NCBI RefSeq assembly: GCF_016862955.1
Contig: NZ_BONY01000011.1
Coordinates: 62,001 to 126,000, forward strand
Direction: 5' to 3'
Length of the DNA: 64,000 nt
DNA from: Rhizocola hellebori
GTDB lineage: Bacteria > Actinomycetota > Actinomycetes > Mycobacteriales > Micromonosporaceae
Shown: in pieces, positions 41,371 through 50,149 of the stretch
Numbering within the stretch: the stretch's first letter is position 1
Layout of the letters: every line of letters begins with the position of its first letter
Notes under the pieces: generated by a model
The model's database searches: none
What the model was told of the DNA's origin: nothing
What the model saw: only the letters and a program-made list of their open reading frames with translations
Translations under genes and position numbers: made by a program

Positions 41371-42653
41371 TAGAGGTCCTTGTAGTAGATGGACAGCCGC
41401 ACCATCCGCGACGGGTCGTTGCCGCCGATGGTGTGGGTGAACAGGCTCTTGTTCTTGCAGTAGGGGTCGGTGGCGCGTTCTATGTTCAGGTCGCACCAGA
41501 TGTAGTTGTAGGGGCCGGAGACCCGGGCCAGGATTTCCATGTGGGCGTACATAGTGGGGATGAGCTGGCCGGAGTCGTACTGCACTTTGTGTCCGACCAG
41601 CATGTCGGCCGGGACCGCGGTGGGGGAAAGAATGACGAGGTCGTCGTCGGAGCCGATGAACGTCCAGTCGGTGTGGATGCGTGAGGCGGGGGCGGTGCTC
41701 ACCCAGCTCATGAAGGTGGAGCTGGCCCGCATGTCGTCGCATTGCGGGGTGGACACGGTGATGCAGCCCAAGGCCGCGAATGAGCTGACGCCGGCGTTGG
41801 GGGTGGAGATGGTGACGCCGTCTTCGACGTACAGGTAGGCGGGGAAGCCTGCTTCGCCTTTGTTCACACCGGTGATGGCGGCTTTGGCGACGAGGCCGCC
41901 CATGGAGTGGGCCACCAGGTCGACCGACCGGCCGTAGCGGGAGTGCCGGTTGTAGATGTCCCAGGCGAGCAGTTTGGCGACTTCCTTGATGTTGCGTTGC
42001 TGGGTGCCGCCGACGTTGACGGTGCATCCGGTGAGCCTGCTGTAGTAGCAGAAGGTGATCGCGTTGCTGGAGCTCAGGTAGGCCGGGTATCCGTCGGAGG
42101 TGAAGTCGTTGATCATGTTGCCCCAGTAGTCCCAGATCGCGGCGGGGATGCCCAGGTCGTAGCCGTGGATGAAGTACACGGGTTTGGTGAGGCTGTTGGT
42201 GCGCGCCGGTGCGCCGGGCGGGTCGGCGGGGCATTGCGGCAGTTCGGGGTGGGGGTCGCGGGTGGTCCAGACGTTGACGGCGGGGATGAAGCCCCATTTG
42301 TTGCGGGAGGCGTAGCCGCTGACGGCCCGGTCGCCTTGGGAGTAGTACCAGATGTTGTTGCCGCCCGCGTGTGCGGCGCCTGCGCGCCAGCACACGAACC
42401 AGCTTGTCGTGGAGTCCATCCAGGCCACATGGGTGCTGCTGTTGGCCGCGGCGTACATGGGTGTTCCGCCGGCGTTGCCGCAGTACCAGACGGTGTTCCA
42501 GCTCCAGCCTTGGAAGTCGGAGTGCTGTTCGCCGATGGCGTTGCCGCAGCCGTAGGCGGCTTGGGCCGGGGCTGCGGCCAGCGCTGACGACAGCGTCAGC
42601 ACAGCCAGCAGGGCCGCCAGCCGCAGCCGTGAACGTGTCCTGAATCGCGGCAT
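41367..42653 (-). CDS. secreted lipase/esterase (alpha/beta-hydrolase)
   Basis: 428-aa exported enzyme. Signal peptide with core LRLAALLAVLTLSSALAAAP and cleavage at AQA-A. The oxyanion region is PVYFIHGYDLG; the nucleophile elbow is SVDLVAHSMGGLVAKAAI (Ser in AHSMGG). An acid and a base are probably in FIGSDDDLVI and GQLIPTMYAHMEI. The N-terminal ~130 residues form an extra domain rich in Trp/Asn. Similar to triacylglycerol lipases of the LipA/esterase group, but the substrate is unknown. Confidence 0.87.
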   Translation of the reverse strand: MPRFRTRSRLRLAALLAVLTLSSALAAAPAQAAYGCGNAIGEQHSDFQGWSWNTVWYCGNAGGTPMYAAANSSTHVAWMDSTTSWFVCWRAGAAHAGGNNIWYYSQGDRAVSGYASRNKWGFIPAVNVWTTRDPHPELPQCPADPPGAPARTNSLTKPVYFIHGYDLGIPAAIWDYWGNMINDFTSDGYPAYLSSSNAITFCYYSRLTGCTVNVGGTQQRNIKEVAKLLAWDIYNRHSRYGRSVDLVAHSMGGLVAKAAITGVNKGEAGFPAYLYVEDGVTISTPNAGVSSFAALGCITVSTPQCDDMRASSTFMSWVSTAPASRIHTDWTFIGSDDDLVILSPTAVPADMLVGHKVQYDSGQLIPTMYAHMEILARVSGPYNYIWCDLNIERATDPYCKNKSLFTHTIGGNDPSRMVRLSIYYKDLY

Positions 42654-42664
42654 GCAGATCCTTT

Positions 42665-42699
42665 CTGAGTCACGTTTGGATAGTCCAAAGCAGACTCAG
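42665..42699 (-). promoter_or_regulatory. nested inverted repeat in the lipase leader
   Basis: CTGAGTC (42665-42671) with GACTCAG (42693-42699), and inside TTTGGA (42675-42680) with TCCAAA (42684-42689) around TAG. It sits between the lipase ribosome-binding site and the upstream terminator, so it may be a two-part operator or a leader hairpin controlling translation. Confidence 0.5.
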
Positions 42700-42726
42700 G
42701 GATGCGCCTTGCCGACTTGTTGCCAG

Positions 42727-42763
42727 CCGGATCGGCCGTGGCGGGCAGCCACGGCCGATCCGG
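42727..42763 (-). terminator. strong hairpin terminator, 16-bp perfect stem
   Basis: CCGGATCGGCCGTGGC (42727-42742), loop GGGCA, GCCACGGCCGATCCGG (42748-42763). It lies just past the stop of the propeller gene (42776) and isolates it from the lipase unit. No clear T-run follows, as is common in high-G+C terminators. Confidence 0.8.
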
Positions 42764-42775
42764 ATCGGTTCAACC

Positions 42776-43996
42776 TCACCAGTTGGTGTTGGCCAGGCCG
42801 AACCCGATGATGATCTGGTCGAATCCGTTGCCGTCGTTGTCGTCGGTGTAGGCGGCGCACACTTCGCCCCAGGGCGACACCGCCACGGCGATGCCGGTCT
42901 GCAGTCCGGCGGGGACCTGGCTGAGTTGTTGCGCGGCAAGGCGTGCGGTGTCGGAGCCGTCGGGGCCGAAGCCGTGGGTCCAGGTGTCGGCGCCGCTCTG
43001 GGTCCATACGGCGGTGACGTTGCCCTGGTCGTCCAGGCCTATGGACGGGTTGGTGGCGCCGGCCGTGGTGGTGAGCGCGATGTCGCCGTGAAGCGGTGTT
43101 CCTGTTCGGGTGAAGCCGCGCCACATGGCGGTCGCGTCGCTTTCCCAGGCGACGGCGAAGTCGCCGTTGAAGTTCGCGGCGACCGACGGGTTCTGCTGCT
43201 GCCCGCCGGTGCCGACGTTGGCGGCCCGCTGGGTCAGGGTGACCGTTCCGGCCGCGTTGAGTTTGATCAGGCCCACGTTGAAGGAGGCGTTGGCGTCGCC
43301 GTCTTCGTCCCAGACGATGGTGGCTTCGCTTGCGGCGTTGACGGCGACGTCGGGGCGTTTGTGGGTGCCGCCGGTGGCGTGGATCTGCTTTTCGTAGGTG
43401 CGGGTGGCGTTTTTGAACGCGGCCGCTTTCACCGTCGTGGCGGCGGTGCCCTGCTGGTCGGTCCAGGCCACGGTGTAGGAGATGGCGCCTGCCGACCCGT
43501 CGGGGTCGACGCCGACGGACGGGTCGATCTGCTGGCCGTCGGCGCTGGTGTTGGCGGTGGCCGAATACAGCTGGGTGCCGGTGGGGCCGAGCACGCGGAT
43601 CGGGATGTTGTAGAAGCCGTTGCCGTCGGGGTCGTCGGCCCACACGATGACGGCGTTGCCGTTGTCGTCCAGGCCCACATCTGGCTGCAGGTGCCGCCAG
43701 TTGACTCCGGCGGTGCCGCCTGCGGACAGCTTCTTCTCGTAGACCGAGGTGCCGTCCTTGAACAGGCGCACCCAGATGTCGCTGTGCGCGTTGTCGCCGG
43801 GGGTGGCGGTGTCGCGGTCGTCTTCCCAGACGATGGCGACGTGGCCGTTGCGGTTGGCGGCGATGGCGACGTTGTCCTGGTCGCCGGTGGAGTCGGAGTT
43901 GCCGGCCTGCCATTGCGCGGCCGCGATGACCGGGCCTGAGGCGGCGGCGGAGAAGAACAGCGCGCCGCCGAGCATCACGGACAGAAGGGCTTTCAT
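42776..43996 (-). CDS. secreted beta-propeller-like repeat protein
   Basis: 406-aa exported protein. The signal is short and hydrophobic (LLSVMLGGALFFSAAAS) with cleavage near IAAAQ. The mature protein consists of about six to seven repeats of about 50 residues with a shared pattern of NGHVAIVWEDDRD, GNAVIVWADDPDGNGFY, ISYTVAWTDQQ, ATIVWDEDGDANASF, FAVAWESD, VTAVWTQSG. This fits a seven-bladed propeller. It follows the PhoD gene by 10 bp and is probably co-transcribed. Ligand unknown. Confidence 0.78.
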   Translation of the reverse strand: MKALLSVMLGGALFFSAAASGPVIAAAQWQAGNSDSTGDQDNVAIAANRNGHVAIVWEDDRDTATPGDNAHSDIWVRLFKDGTSVYEKKLSAGGTAGVNWRHLQPDVGLDDNGNAVIVWADDPDGNGFYNIPIRVLGPTGTQLYSATANTSADGQQIDPSVGVDPDGSAGAISYTVAWTDQQGTAATTVKAAAFKNATRTYEKQIHATGGTHKRPDVAVNAASEATIVWDEDGDANASFNVGLIKLNAAGTVTLTQRAANVGTGGQQQNPSVAANFNGDFAVAWESDATAMWRGFTRTGTPLHGDIALTTTAGATNPSIGLDDQGNVTAVWTQSGADTWTHGFGPDGSDTARLAAQQLSQVPAGLQTGIAVAVSPWGEVCAAYTDDNDGNGFDQIIIGFGLANTNW

Positions 43997-44006
43997 CTGG
44001 TACCCC

Positions 44007-45545
44007 CTAAACTGCCTGAAGGCCGGGCAGGCCCTCTTGGATGACGAAGGAACGCAGGGTGCTGGCGGGCGCGCCGTGTTCGGTCACGTTGGTCACGGCC
44101 CGGAAGTCGGCGCGGATCTGGGTCTGGCTGATCGTGGTGCGCACGTAGCCGCGATGGTCGGAGTAGAACTTCAGGTGCGGGTTGGTCGCCACATCCGGGA
44201 TGGCGGTCGCGCCGGAACCGTTGCCGCCGCTGGTGATGGACGTGGTGACCAGCTCCGAGCCGATGGTGGCCGAGCCGGCGTTGGCGTAGTCGGCCTTGAG
44301 GTCGTTGCCCCACGAGCGGTGCACGTCGCCGGTGAGCACCACCGGGTTGCGCACGCTGCGGGCGACCCAGCCGGATTGGATGCGGGCGCGGGCGGCGCGG
44401 TAGCCGTCCCACGCGTCCATGCTGGAGGCTCCGGCGGCGTCGAAGCGGCGGGCGAAGAAGACCTGCTGGCCCAGGATGTCCCAGGTGCCCAGGTGCTGGC
44501 CCAGTCCGTCGAGCAGCCACGTCTCCTGGGCGTTGCCCGGCAGCGATCGTGAGGCCAGGTCGGCGTCCGAGCACACCTTCCACCCGTCGTCGCAGGCCTG
44601 GTCGTTGCGGTACTGGCGGGTGTCGAGCATGTGGAAGGTGGCCAGGTTGCCCCAGCGCACCCGCCGGTACAGCGGAATGGAATTGCCGCTGTACTTCTGC
44701 GCCGCGCGTAGCGGCATGTTCTCCCAGTAGGCGCGGTAGGCGGCGGTGCGCCTTGCCGTCCACTGCGCGGCGGTCAGCGCGGGGGTGTTGCCGCTGCGCG
44801 ACGTTCCGGCGTAGTTGTTCTCGACCTCATGGTCGTCGGGTACGACAAGCCACGGCGCGGCGGCGTGTGCGGCTTGCAGATCGGGGTCGGTCTTGTACTG
44901 GGCGTAGCGCCGCCGGTAATCGGCAAGGCTGACGATTTCCGCGCCCGCGTGGGTGCGCACACCTGTGCCGGTGGCGCCCTCGTAGATGTAGTCGCCCAGA
45001 TGCAGCACCAGCCCTGGGTTGTCCTCGGCCAGGCGGCGGTAGGCGGTGAAGTAGCCGTTCTCGTAGTGCGAGCACGAGCAGAACGCCATCAGCAGGTCGC
45101 GGCCGAAGGTGCCCACGGCCGGGGCGGTGCGGGTGCGCCCGACCGGGGAGATGTGGCCCTGAGCCCGGAAGCGGTAGAAGTAGTCGGCGTCGGGGGCCAA
45201 CCCGGCCACCTCGACGTGCACGGCGTGGGCGTCGCCGGGCAGCGCGGTGACCGTCCCCGACGCGGCCAGGGTGGTGAATCTGTCGTTTGTGGACACTTGC
45301 CAGTCCACGGCGATGTTGCTGGCCGGCATGCCGCCAAGACCGTCGGCGTTCAGCGGAGACGGCGCCAGCCGGGTCCACAGCACCACCCCGTCGGAGGTGG
45401 GTTCACCGGAGGCGATGCCAAGCTTGAAGGGGTAGGGTATGACCGCCAGAATGCTTGGCGCGGCTGACAATGCGCCTGCGGTGCCGGCCAGCGAAGCGGC
45501 GCTGAGCCCGCCCAGGACGAAGATACGGCGACTAAACCTGCTCAT
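44007..45545 (-). CDS. phoD: alkaline phosphatase/phosphodiesterase PhoD
   Basis: 512-aa exported metallophosphatase. Twin-arginine signal SRRIFVLGGLSAASLAG with a following hydrophobic stretch. Metal-site motifs: MAFCSCSHYENGY, LHLGDYIYEG, VVPDDHEVENNY, TFHMLDTRQYRND, VVLTGDVHRSWGND. These match the PhoD family, which binds Ca and Fe and hydrolyses phosphate mono- and diesters. ATG 45545 is preferred over a start 9 nt earlier. It is followed by a secreted propeller gene. No PHO box could be matched. Confidence 0.94.
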   Translation of the reverse strand: MSRFSRRIFVLGGLSAASLAGTAGALSAAPSILAVIPYPFKLGIASGEPTSDGVVLWTRLAPSPLNADGLGGMPASNIAVDWQVSTNDRFTTLAASGTVTALPGDAHAVHVEVAGLAPDADYFYRFRAQGHISPVGRTRTAPAVGTFGRDLLMAFCSCSHYENGYFTAYRRLAEDNPGLVLHLGDYIYEGATGTGVRTHAGAEIVSLADYRRRYAQYKTDPDLQAAHAAAPWLVVPDDHEVENNYAGTSRSGNTPALTAAQWTARRTAAYRAYWENMPLRAAQKYSGNSIPLYRRVRWGNLATFHMLDTRQYRNDQACDDGWKVCSDADLASRSLPGNAQETWLLDGLGQHLGTWDILGQQVFFARRFDAAGASSMDAWDGYRAARARIQSGWVARSVRNPVVLTGDVHRSWGNDLKADYANAGSATIGSELVTTSITSGGNGSGATAIPDVATNPHLKFYSDHRGYVRTTISQTQIRADFRAVTNVTEHGAPASTLRSFVIQEGLPGLQAV

Positions 45546-45656
45546 GGCACACACCTTTCCGGTGATAGATGAACAGCAATGGTGTAGCGAGCGACGCTCA
45601 AGTTACCATCGTCACTGCAGCTTTTCTACACCTGCCTCATCATCAGCGAAAAGAAA

Positions 45657-45681
45657 TGCCCGCCGGATACACCGGCGGGCA
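45657..45681 (-). terminator. intrinsic terminator of trpD
   Basis: TGCCCGCCGG (45657-45666), loop ATACA, CCGGCGGGCA (45672-45681): a perfect 10-bp stem. Read on the minus strand, it is followed by TTTCTTTTC, a good T-tract. It ends the trpD transcript between the genes. Confidence 0.85.
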
Positions 45682-45703
45682 ATTTAGGGCCAGGGGCGGG
45701 AAG

Positions 45704-46693
45704 TCAAGCGCCCGCGATCCGCTGATGGGCAGCCACCGTGGTGGTGAACCAGTCGCGGATTCCCTTGTCCAGCAACGCCTGTGCGGCCTGCCACGCGGTG
45801 CGCAGATCGCCGTGCACGCCTCGGGTGACAAGTGCCAGCGCGACGTTGGCGGCGATCGTCTCGCGCAGCGGCGACGGCGCCCCGCCGTTGATCACTTCGT
45901 TGGCGAGCTTGACGTTCCAGTCGGTGTCCCCGCCCACCGGCTCGGCGTCGAAGTGCACCCCGAACTCGTCGCCCGGCACGATCTCGCGCCGCTCGATGGT
46001 CTTGGCCGTGCCGTCGACGAGATAGATCGTCGAGGGTGAGACCACCGACAGCTCATCCAGGCCGTTGGGTCCACACACGACGGTCGCCCGGGCCACGCCC
46101 AGCTGCAGCAGGGTGCCGGCCTCCAGCTCGGCCAGCTGCGGGTCGTGCACGCCCAGCAGCACATAGCGCGGGCTGGCCGGGTTGGCCAGCGGCGCCATCC
46201 AGTTGAACATCGTCGCCACGCCCAGCGAACGCCGCAGCGGGGCCACACTGCCCAGGCCGGGGTGGAAACGCGGGGCGAAACAGTAGCCGAAATTGGTCTG
46301 CGCCAGGCACGCCGCGACCTCGTCGGGGCCTAGCCCGATCGGGATGCCCAGCGCCTCCAGCAGGTCAGACGAGCCGCTGGTCGAGGACGCCTTGCGGTTG
46401 CCCTGCTTGCAGACCGCCACCCCGGAGGCGGCGGTGAACATGGCGGTCAGCGTGGAGATGTTGACGGTGCCCTTGCGCCGAAACTCGCCGCCGCCGGTGC
46501 CCACCACGTCCAGAGACTCCGAACAGCCCGGCACCAGCACGGCCCGGGAACGCAGGAAGCCCACGCCGGCCGCCAGCCCCTCCGGGTCGAGCTCCTCTTT
46601 GCGCGCGGCGAGCAGACGCGAGCCCAGCTCAGCCTGATCACCGTTGCCGGCCAACAAATCTTCCAGCAACTGGACCACTTCGGTCGCTTTCAT
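45704..46693 (-). CDS. trpD: anthranilate phosphoribosyltransferase-like protein (orphan)
   Basis: 329-aa enzyme of the TrpD family, which joins anthranilate to PRPP. The PRPP motif reads DVVGTGGGEFRRKGTVNIST: canonical GTGGD is GTGG-G and there are about three extra residues before VNIST. KQGNRKASSTSGSSDLLEAL matches KHGN-R-SS-SGS. The metal-binding GLDELSVVSP is retained. It stands alone, away from a trp operon, so it may serve a secondary pathway or be a diverged paralogue. ATG 46693 is used; ATG 46702 is also possible since neither has a strong ribosome-binding site. Confidence 0.85.
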   Translation of the reverse strand: MKATEVVQLLEDLLAGNGDQAELGSRLLAARKEELDPEGLAAGVGFLRSRAVLVPGCSESLDVVGTGGGEFRRKGTVNISTLTAMFTAASGVAVCKQGNRKASSTSGSSDLLEALGIPIGLGPDEVAACLAQTNFGYCFAPRFHPGLGSVAPLRRSLGVATMFNWMAPLANPASPRYVLLGVHDPQLAELEAGTLLQLGVARATVVCGPNGLDELSVVSPSTIYLVDGTAKTIERREIVPGDEFGVHFDAEPVGGDTDWNVKLANEVINGGAPSPLRETIAANVALALVTRGVHGDLRTAWQAAQALLDKGIRDWFTTTVAAHQRIAGA

Positions 46694-46787
46694 GGGCAGC
46701 ATCGTATATCAGCCCGGGCCATGTAGTTTTTCTTCGTTCATCTCCCCACCCTTGAAACTTGTAGCCAACTGAGGTTGACTGCGGCGC

Positions 46788-49700
46788 ATGCGTCGACTTG
46801 TATGCCTCGCGCTGCTGCTGCCCTTCCTCCTCGCGCCCGCCCCGGCCACCTCCGCCCCGGCCGCCGCCGTCCCCGCGTTCCTGGAGACCGACAAGGTGAC
46901 CCGGCCGGTCGCGCCCGGCCTGACCCTGACCTCGTTCGACCGCATCGACTCGGCCGGCTGGCTGCGCGCCGACGCGCTCAGCGCCGACCTGGGCCGCACC
47001 TCGGTGGACTACCTTTACTCCGGGTCGGTGTCCACGCCCGAGCCGCTGTCCGGGCCGGCCAACCGCGCACACGCCGTCGCCGCGGTCAACGGCGACTTCT
47101 TCGACATCAACAACTCCAGCGCCGCCCAGGGCATCGGCATCCAAAATGGACAGCTGATCCAATCACCGGTCAGCGGGCACACCAAAGCCATCGGCGTCAC
47201 CGCCCAAGGCATCGGCAAGGTGATCGAGGTCTACTTCGAAGGCACCGCCGGCGACATCGCGCTCACCCAGTTCAACAACCTGGTCTCCCCCGGCGGAGTG
47301 GGCCTGTTCACCCCGCTGTGGGGCAGCTACCCGCGCCGCCGCGCCGTCGAAGGCGCCACCAAGATCACCGAGGTGAGCCTGGTCAACGGAATCGTCACCA
47401 CCGTGTCGGCCACCCCCGGCAGCGGCCCCATCCCAGCCGGAACCTCGATCCTGCTCGGCCGCGACGCCGCCGCCGACACCCTGGCCGCACTGACCATCGG
47501 GCAGCGCATCGAGGTCCGCTACCAGCCACGCGCCAGCGACGGCAGCCAGCTCAACGCCGCCATCGGCGGCAACGTGGTCCTCGTCCGCGACGGAGTGCCG
47601 CAACCCAACGGCGACCCCACCCTCGCCCCACGCACCGCCGTCGGCTTCTCCGCCGACGGGCGCACCATGCACCTGCTCACCATCGACGGCCGCCAAGCCG
47701 ACAGCCGCGGCGTCACCCTCACCGAAATGGGCCAGCTGATGGCCGAACTGGGCGCCCACCACGCCCTCAACCTCGACGGCGGCGGCTCGTCGACCCTGCT
47801 GGCCCGCGAGCCCGGCTCGGCGCAAGTGCAGGTCGAAAACCAGCCCTCCGACGGCGGCGAGCGGCCCGTGCCCAACGGCCTGGCCCTCTACGCCCCAGCC
47901 GGATCAGGATCCCTTTCTGGGTACTGGGTGCAAACCACCACCGACCCAAAAACCGCCCCCGGCCTAAGCCCCATCCGAGGCGGCCGACCCGACCGAGTCT
48001 TCCCCGGCCTGACCCGCCGCCTCACCGCCGCCGGCTTCGACGAAACCTACGGCCCAGCCGCCGGCACCCCACACTGGCGTGTGTCCACCCCCTGGCACGG
48101 CATCGTCCTGCCCGCCACCGCACCCAGCCCCGGCGCGGGTGGCGGTGCGGCGGGCGCTGCCAGTGCGGGCGGGTCCGGGGCGGCAGGCACCGGGCGCGAG
48201 GCGGTGTTTCGCGGGGCATTGCCCGGCGCCGCCACCGTCACCGCATTCACCGGGGCGGCCACCGGCACCGTCAAGCTGACCGTGATCGGGCCGCTGACAC
48301 GCATCTCCCCCACCGCCGACAAACTCGCACTGGCCGGGGCCAACAGCGAAACCACCTTCGGCGTCGTGGGATTCGACTCCGAGGCGCGCGGCGCCCCGAT
48401 CGAGCCGGCGGACCTGCGGCTGGACTACGACACCTCACTCATGACGGTCACCGCACGACCCGACGGGCTGCTCAACGTCAAAGCGCTCAAGGACGTCGGA
48501 GCCGGGCTGATCACCGTCCACGTTGGAGCGTCGACGGCCGTGCTCGCGGTCACCATCGGGCTGGCCGACGTGATGGTGGCCGACTTCGACAACGCCTCAC
48601 AATGGTTCTACAACTCAATTCCCGCCGACATCCCCGGCTCGGTCTCCCCCGCCCCCGGCCACACCGGCACCGGCCTTCGCCTCTCCGCCGACTTCACCCG
48701 CCACAGCGTCACCCGCGCCGCCTACGCCAACCCGCCCACCTTCATCGACGTGCCGGGCCAACCCCAAGCCTTCACCATGTGGATCAACGGCACCGGCAAC
48801 GGCGAATGGGCCAGCCTGCACCTGGTCGACGCTAACGGCGCAGCGCAGGTGCTGCGCGGCGGCAACGTCACCTGGACCGGCTGGCAGGAGGTCACCTTCA
48901 CCGTGCCGGCCGGTATCAGGTACCCGGTAAAAGTAAGAAGGTTTTATGCCCCTGAAATCAAGGCCGACGCCCGCTACCAATCCGAGCTGGTGATCGACGA
49001 CCTCGTGGCCAAGGTGCCGCCCAGCATCGAGCTGCCCGTGACGGCACCGCCCACCGACCGGACCGTGGTCACCGACGGCACCCTCGACGATGCGCCATGG
49101 CGCTTCGCGGTCATGTCCGACGCCCAATTCGTCGCCGCCAACCCCGACAGCGACCTGGTCGCCGGCGCCCGCCGCACCCTGCGCGAAATCAAAGCGGCCA
49201 CGCCCGACTTCCTCGTCATCAACGGCGACTTCGTCGACACCGCCTTCCCCGCCGACTTCGCCCTCGCCAAAAAGATCCTCGACGAGGAACTCGGCGGCGC
49301 GCTGCCCTACTACTACATCCCCGGCAACCACGAAATCATGGGCGCACCGATCACCAACTTCGAAACCGCCTTCGGCGCCACCAACCGAGTCCTCGACCAT
49401 CGCGGCACCCGCTTCGTGATGCTCAACTCCTCCGACGGCGCACTGCACCTGGCACAGCTCGCACTGCTGCGCGACGCGCTGGCCACCGCCACCACCAACG
49501 TCGTGGTGATGCACCACCACCCGCACCGCGACCCCACCCCCAACAAAGGAAGCCAGCTCGGCGACCGCAAAGAGGCCGCACTGCTGGAAAAATGGCTCGC
49601 CGACTTCGAAACCGCCAGCGGCAAACAGGCCCTGTTCATCGGCGCGCACGTGGGCACCTTCCACGCCGAACGCGTCGACGGCGTGCCCTACTTCATCAAC

Positions 49701-50093
49701 GGCAACACCGCCAAAGCCCCGGCCACCCCGGCCGGCGAAGGCGGGTTCACCGGCTGGACCATGTTCGGCTCCGACCTGCGCGCACAAACCCGCCCGCACG
49801 TAGACACGCTCAGCCTCACCGCACCCACCACCGTCGCGGCCGGACAGACCGCCGCAGTCACCGCCACCCTCGGCCAAGGCACCCGCCTCGTGCCGGTCAC
49901 CGCCCCGGTCAGCGCCGACTGGTCCGGCTCAGCCAACCTCCACATTGGACCGTGGTGGGAACTGCGACCCTGGCACATCGCCTGGCTCGACCCCGCCACC
50001 GGCGCCCTCACCACCCTGCGCCCAGGCACCGTCACCGTCTCGGTCCGCGTATCCGCCGTCACCACCACCTCCACCACCATCACCATCACCTGA
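46788..50093 (+). CDS. secreted phosphodiester glycosidase (NAGPA-like) / metallophosphoesterase fusion
   Basis: 1101-aa exported protein. Signal peptide RRLVCLALLLPFLLAPAPA. Residues about 50-370 form the NAGPA-like domain (AAVNGDFFDINNSSAAQGI, HHALNLDGGGSSTLLAREP). A middle stretch (about 440-475) holds a Gly/Ala/Ser-rich insert, then beta domains. Residues about 770-990 are a calcineurin-like phosphoesterase with SDAQF, INGDFVD, GNHEIMG, MHHHPH and GAHVGTFHAE. A final beta domain ends in a Thr/Val-rich tail. Both domains act on glycosyl-phosphate or phosphodiester bonds, so it may break down phosphorylated glycans. A palindromic terminator follows. Confidence 0.88.
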   Translation: MRRLVCLALLLPFLLAPAPATSAPAAAVPAFLETDKVTRPVAPGLTLTSFDRIDSAGWLRADALSADLGRTSVDYLYSGSVSTPEPLSGPANRAHAVAAVNGDFFDINNSSAAQGIGIQNGQLIQSPVSGHTKAIGVTAQGIGKVIEVYFEGTAGDIALTQFNNLVSPGGVGLFTPLWGSYPRRRAVEGATKITEVSLVNGIVTTVSATPGSGPIPAGTSILLGRDAAADTLAALTIGQRIEVRYQPRASDGSQLNAAIGGNVVLVRDGVPQPNGDPTLAPRTAVGFSADGRTMHLLTIDGRQADSRGVTLTEMGQLMAELGAHHALNLDGGGSSTLLAREPGSAQVQVENQPSDGGERPVPNGLALYAPAGSGSLSGYWVQTTTDPKTAPGLSPIRGGRPDRVFPGLTRRLTAAGFDETYGPAAGTPHWRVSTPWHGIVLPATAPSPGAGGGAAGAASAGGSGAAGTGREAVFRGALPGAATVTAFTGAATGTVKLTVIGPLTRISPTADKLALAGANSETTFGVVGFDSEARGAPIEPADLRLDYDTSLMTVTARPDGLLNVKALKDVGAGLITVHVGASTAVLAVTIGLADVMVADFDNASQWFYNSIPADIPGSVSPAPGHTGTGLRLSADFTRHSVTRAAYANPPTFIDVPGQPQAFTMWINGTGNGEWASLHLVDANGAAQVLRGGNVTWTGWQEVTFTVPAGIRYPVKVRRFYAPEIKADARYQSELVIDDLVAKVPPSIELPVTAPPTDRTVVTDGTLDDAPWRFAVMSDAQFVAANPDSDLVAGARRTLREIKAATPDFLVINGDFVDTAFPADFALAKKILDEELGGALPYYYIPGNHEIMGAPITNFETAFGATNRVLDHRGTRFVMLNSSDGALHLAQLALLRDALATATTNVVVMHHHPHRDPTPNKGSQLGDRKEAALLEKWLADFETASGKQALFIGAHVGTFHAERVDGVPYFINGNTAKAPATPAGEGGFTGWTMFGSDLRAQTRPHVDTLSLTAPTTVAAGQTAAVTATLGQGTRLVPVTAPVSADWSGSANLHIGPWWELRPWHIAWLDPATGALTTLRPGTVTVSVRVSAVTTTSTTITIT

Positions 50094-50103
50094 CCCCGGC
50101 GAG

Positions 50104-50133
50104 CCGCCCACCCCCTTACCAGGGGGTGGGCGG
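50104..50133 (+). terminator. hairpin terminator, 12-bp perfect stem
   Basis: CCGCCCACCCCC (50104-50115), loop TTACCA, GGGGGTGGGCGG (50122-50133). It lies 10 bp past the stop of the phosphodiester glycosidase gene. Its right side also supplies the GGGGG stretch before the next gene's start, 16 bp on. Confidence 0.75.
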
Positions 50134-50149
50134 AATTAGAGTGGCTCGG

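Noticed and set aside
46775-48835. 686-codon frame overlapping the phosphodiester glycosidase
   Set aside because: Arg/His-rich translation without motifs, alternative frame of a gene with clear domains.
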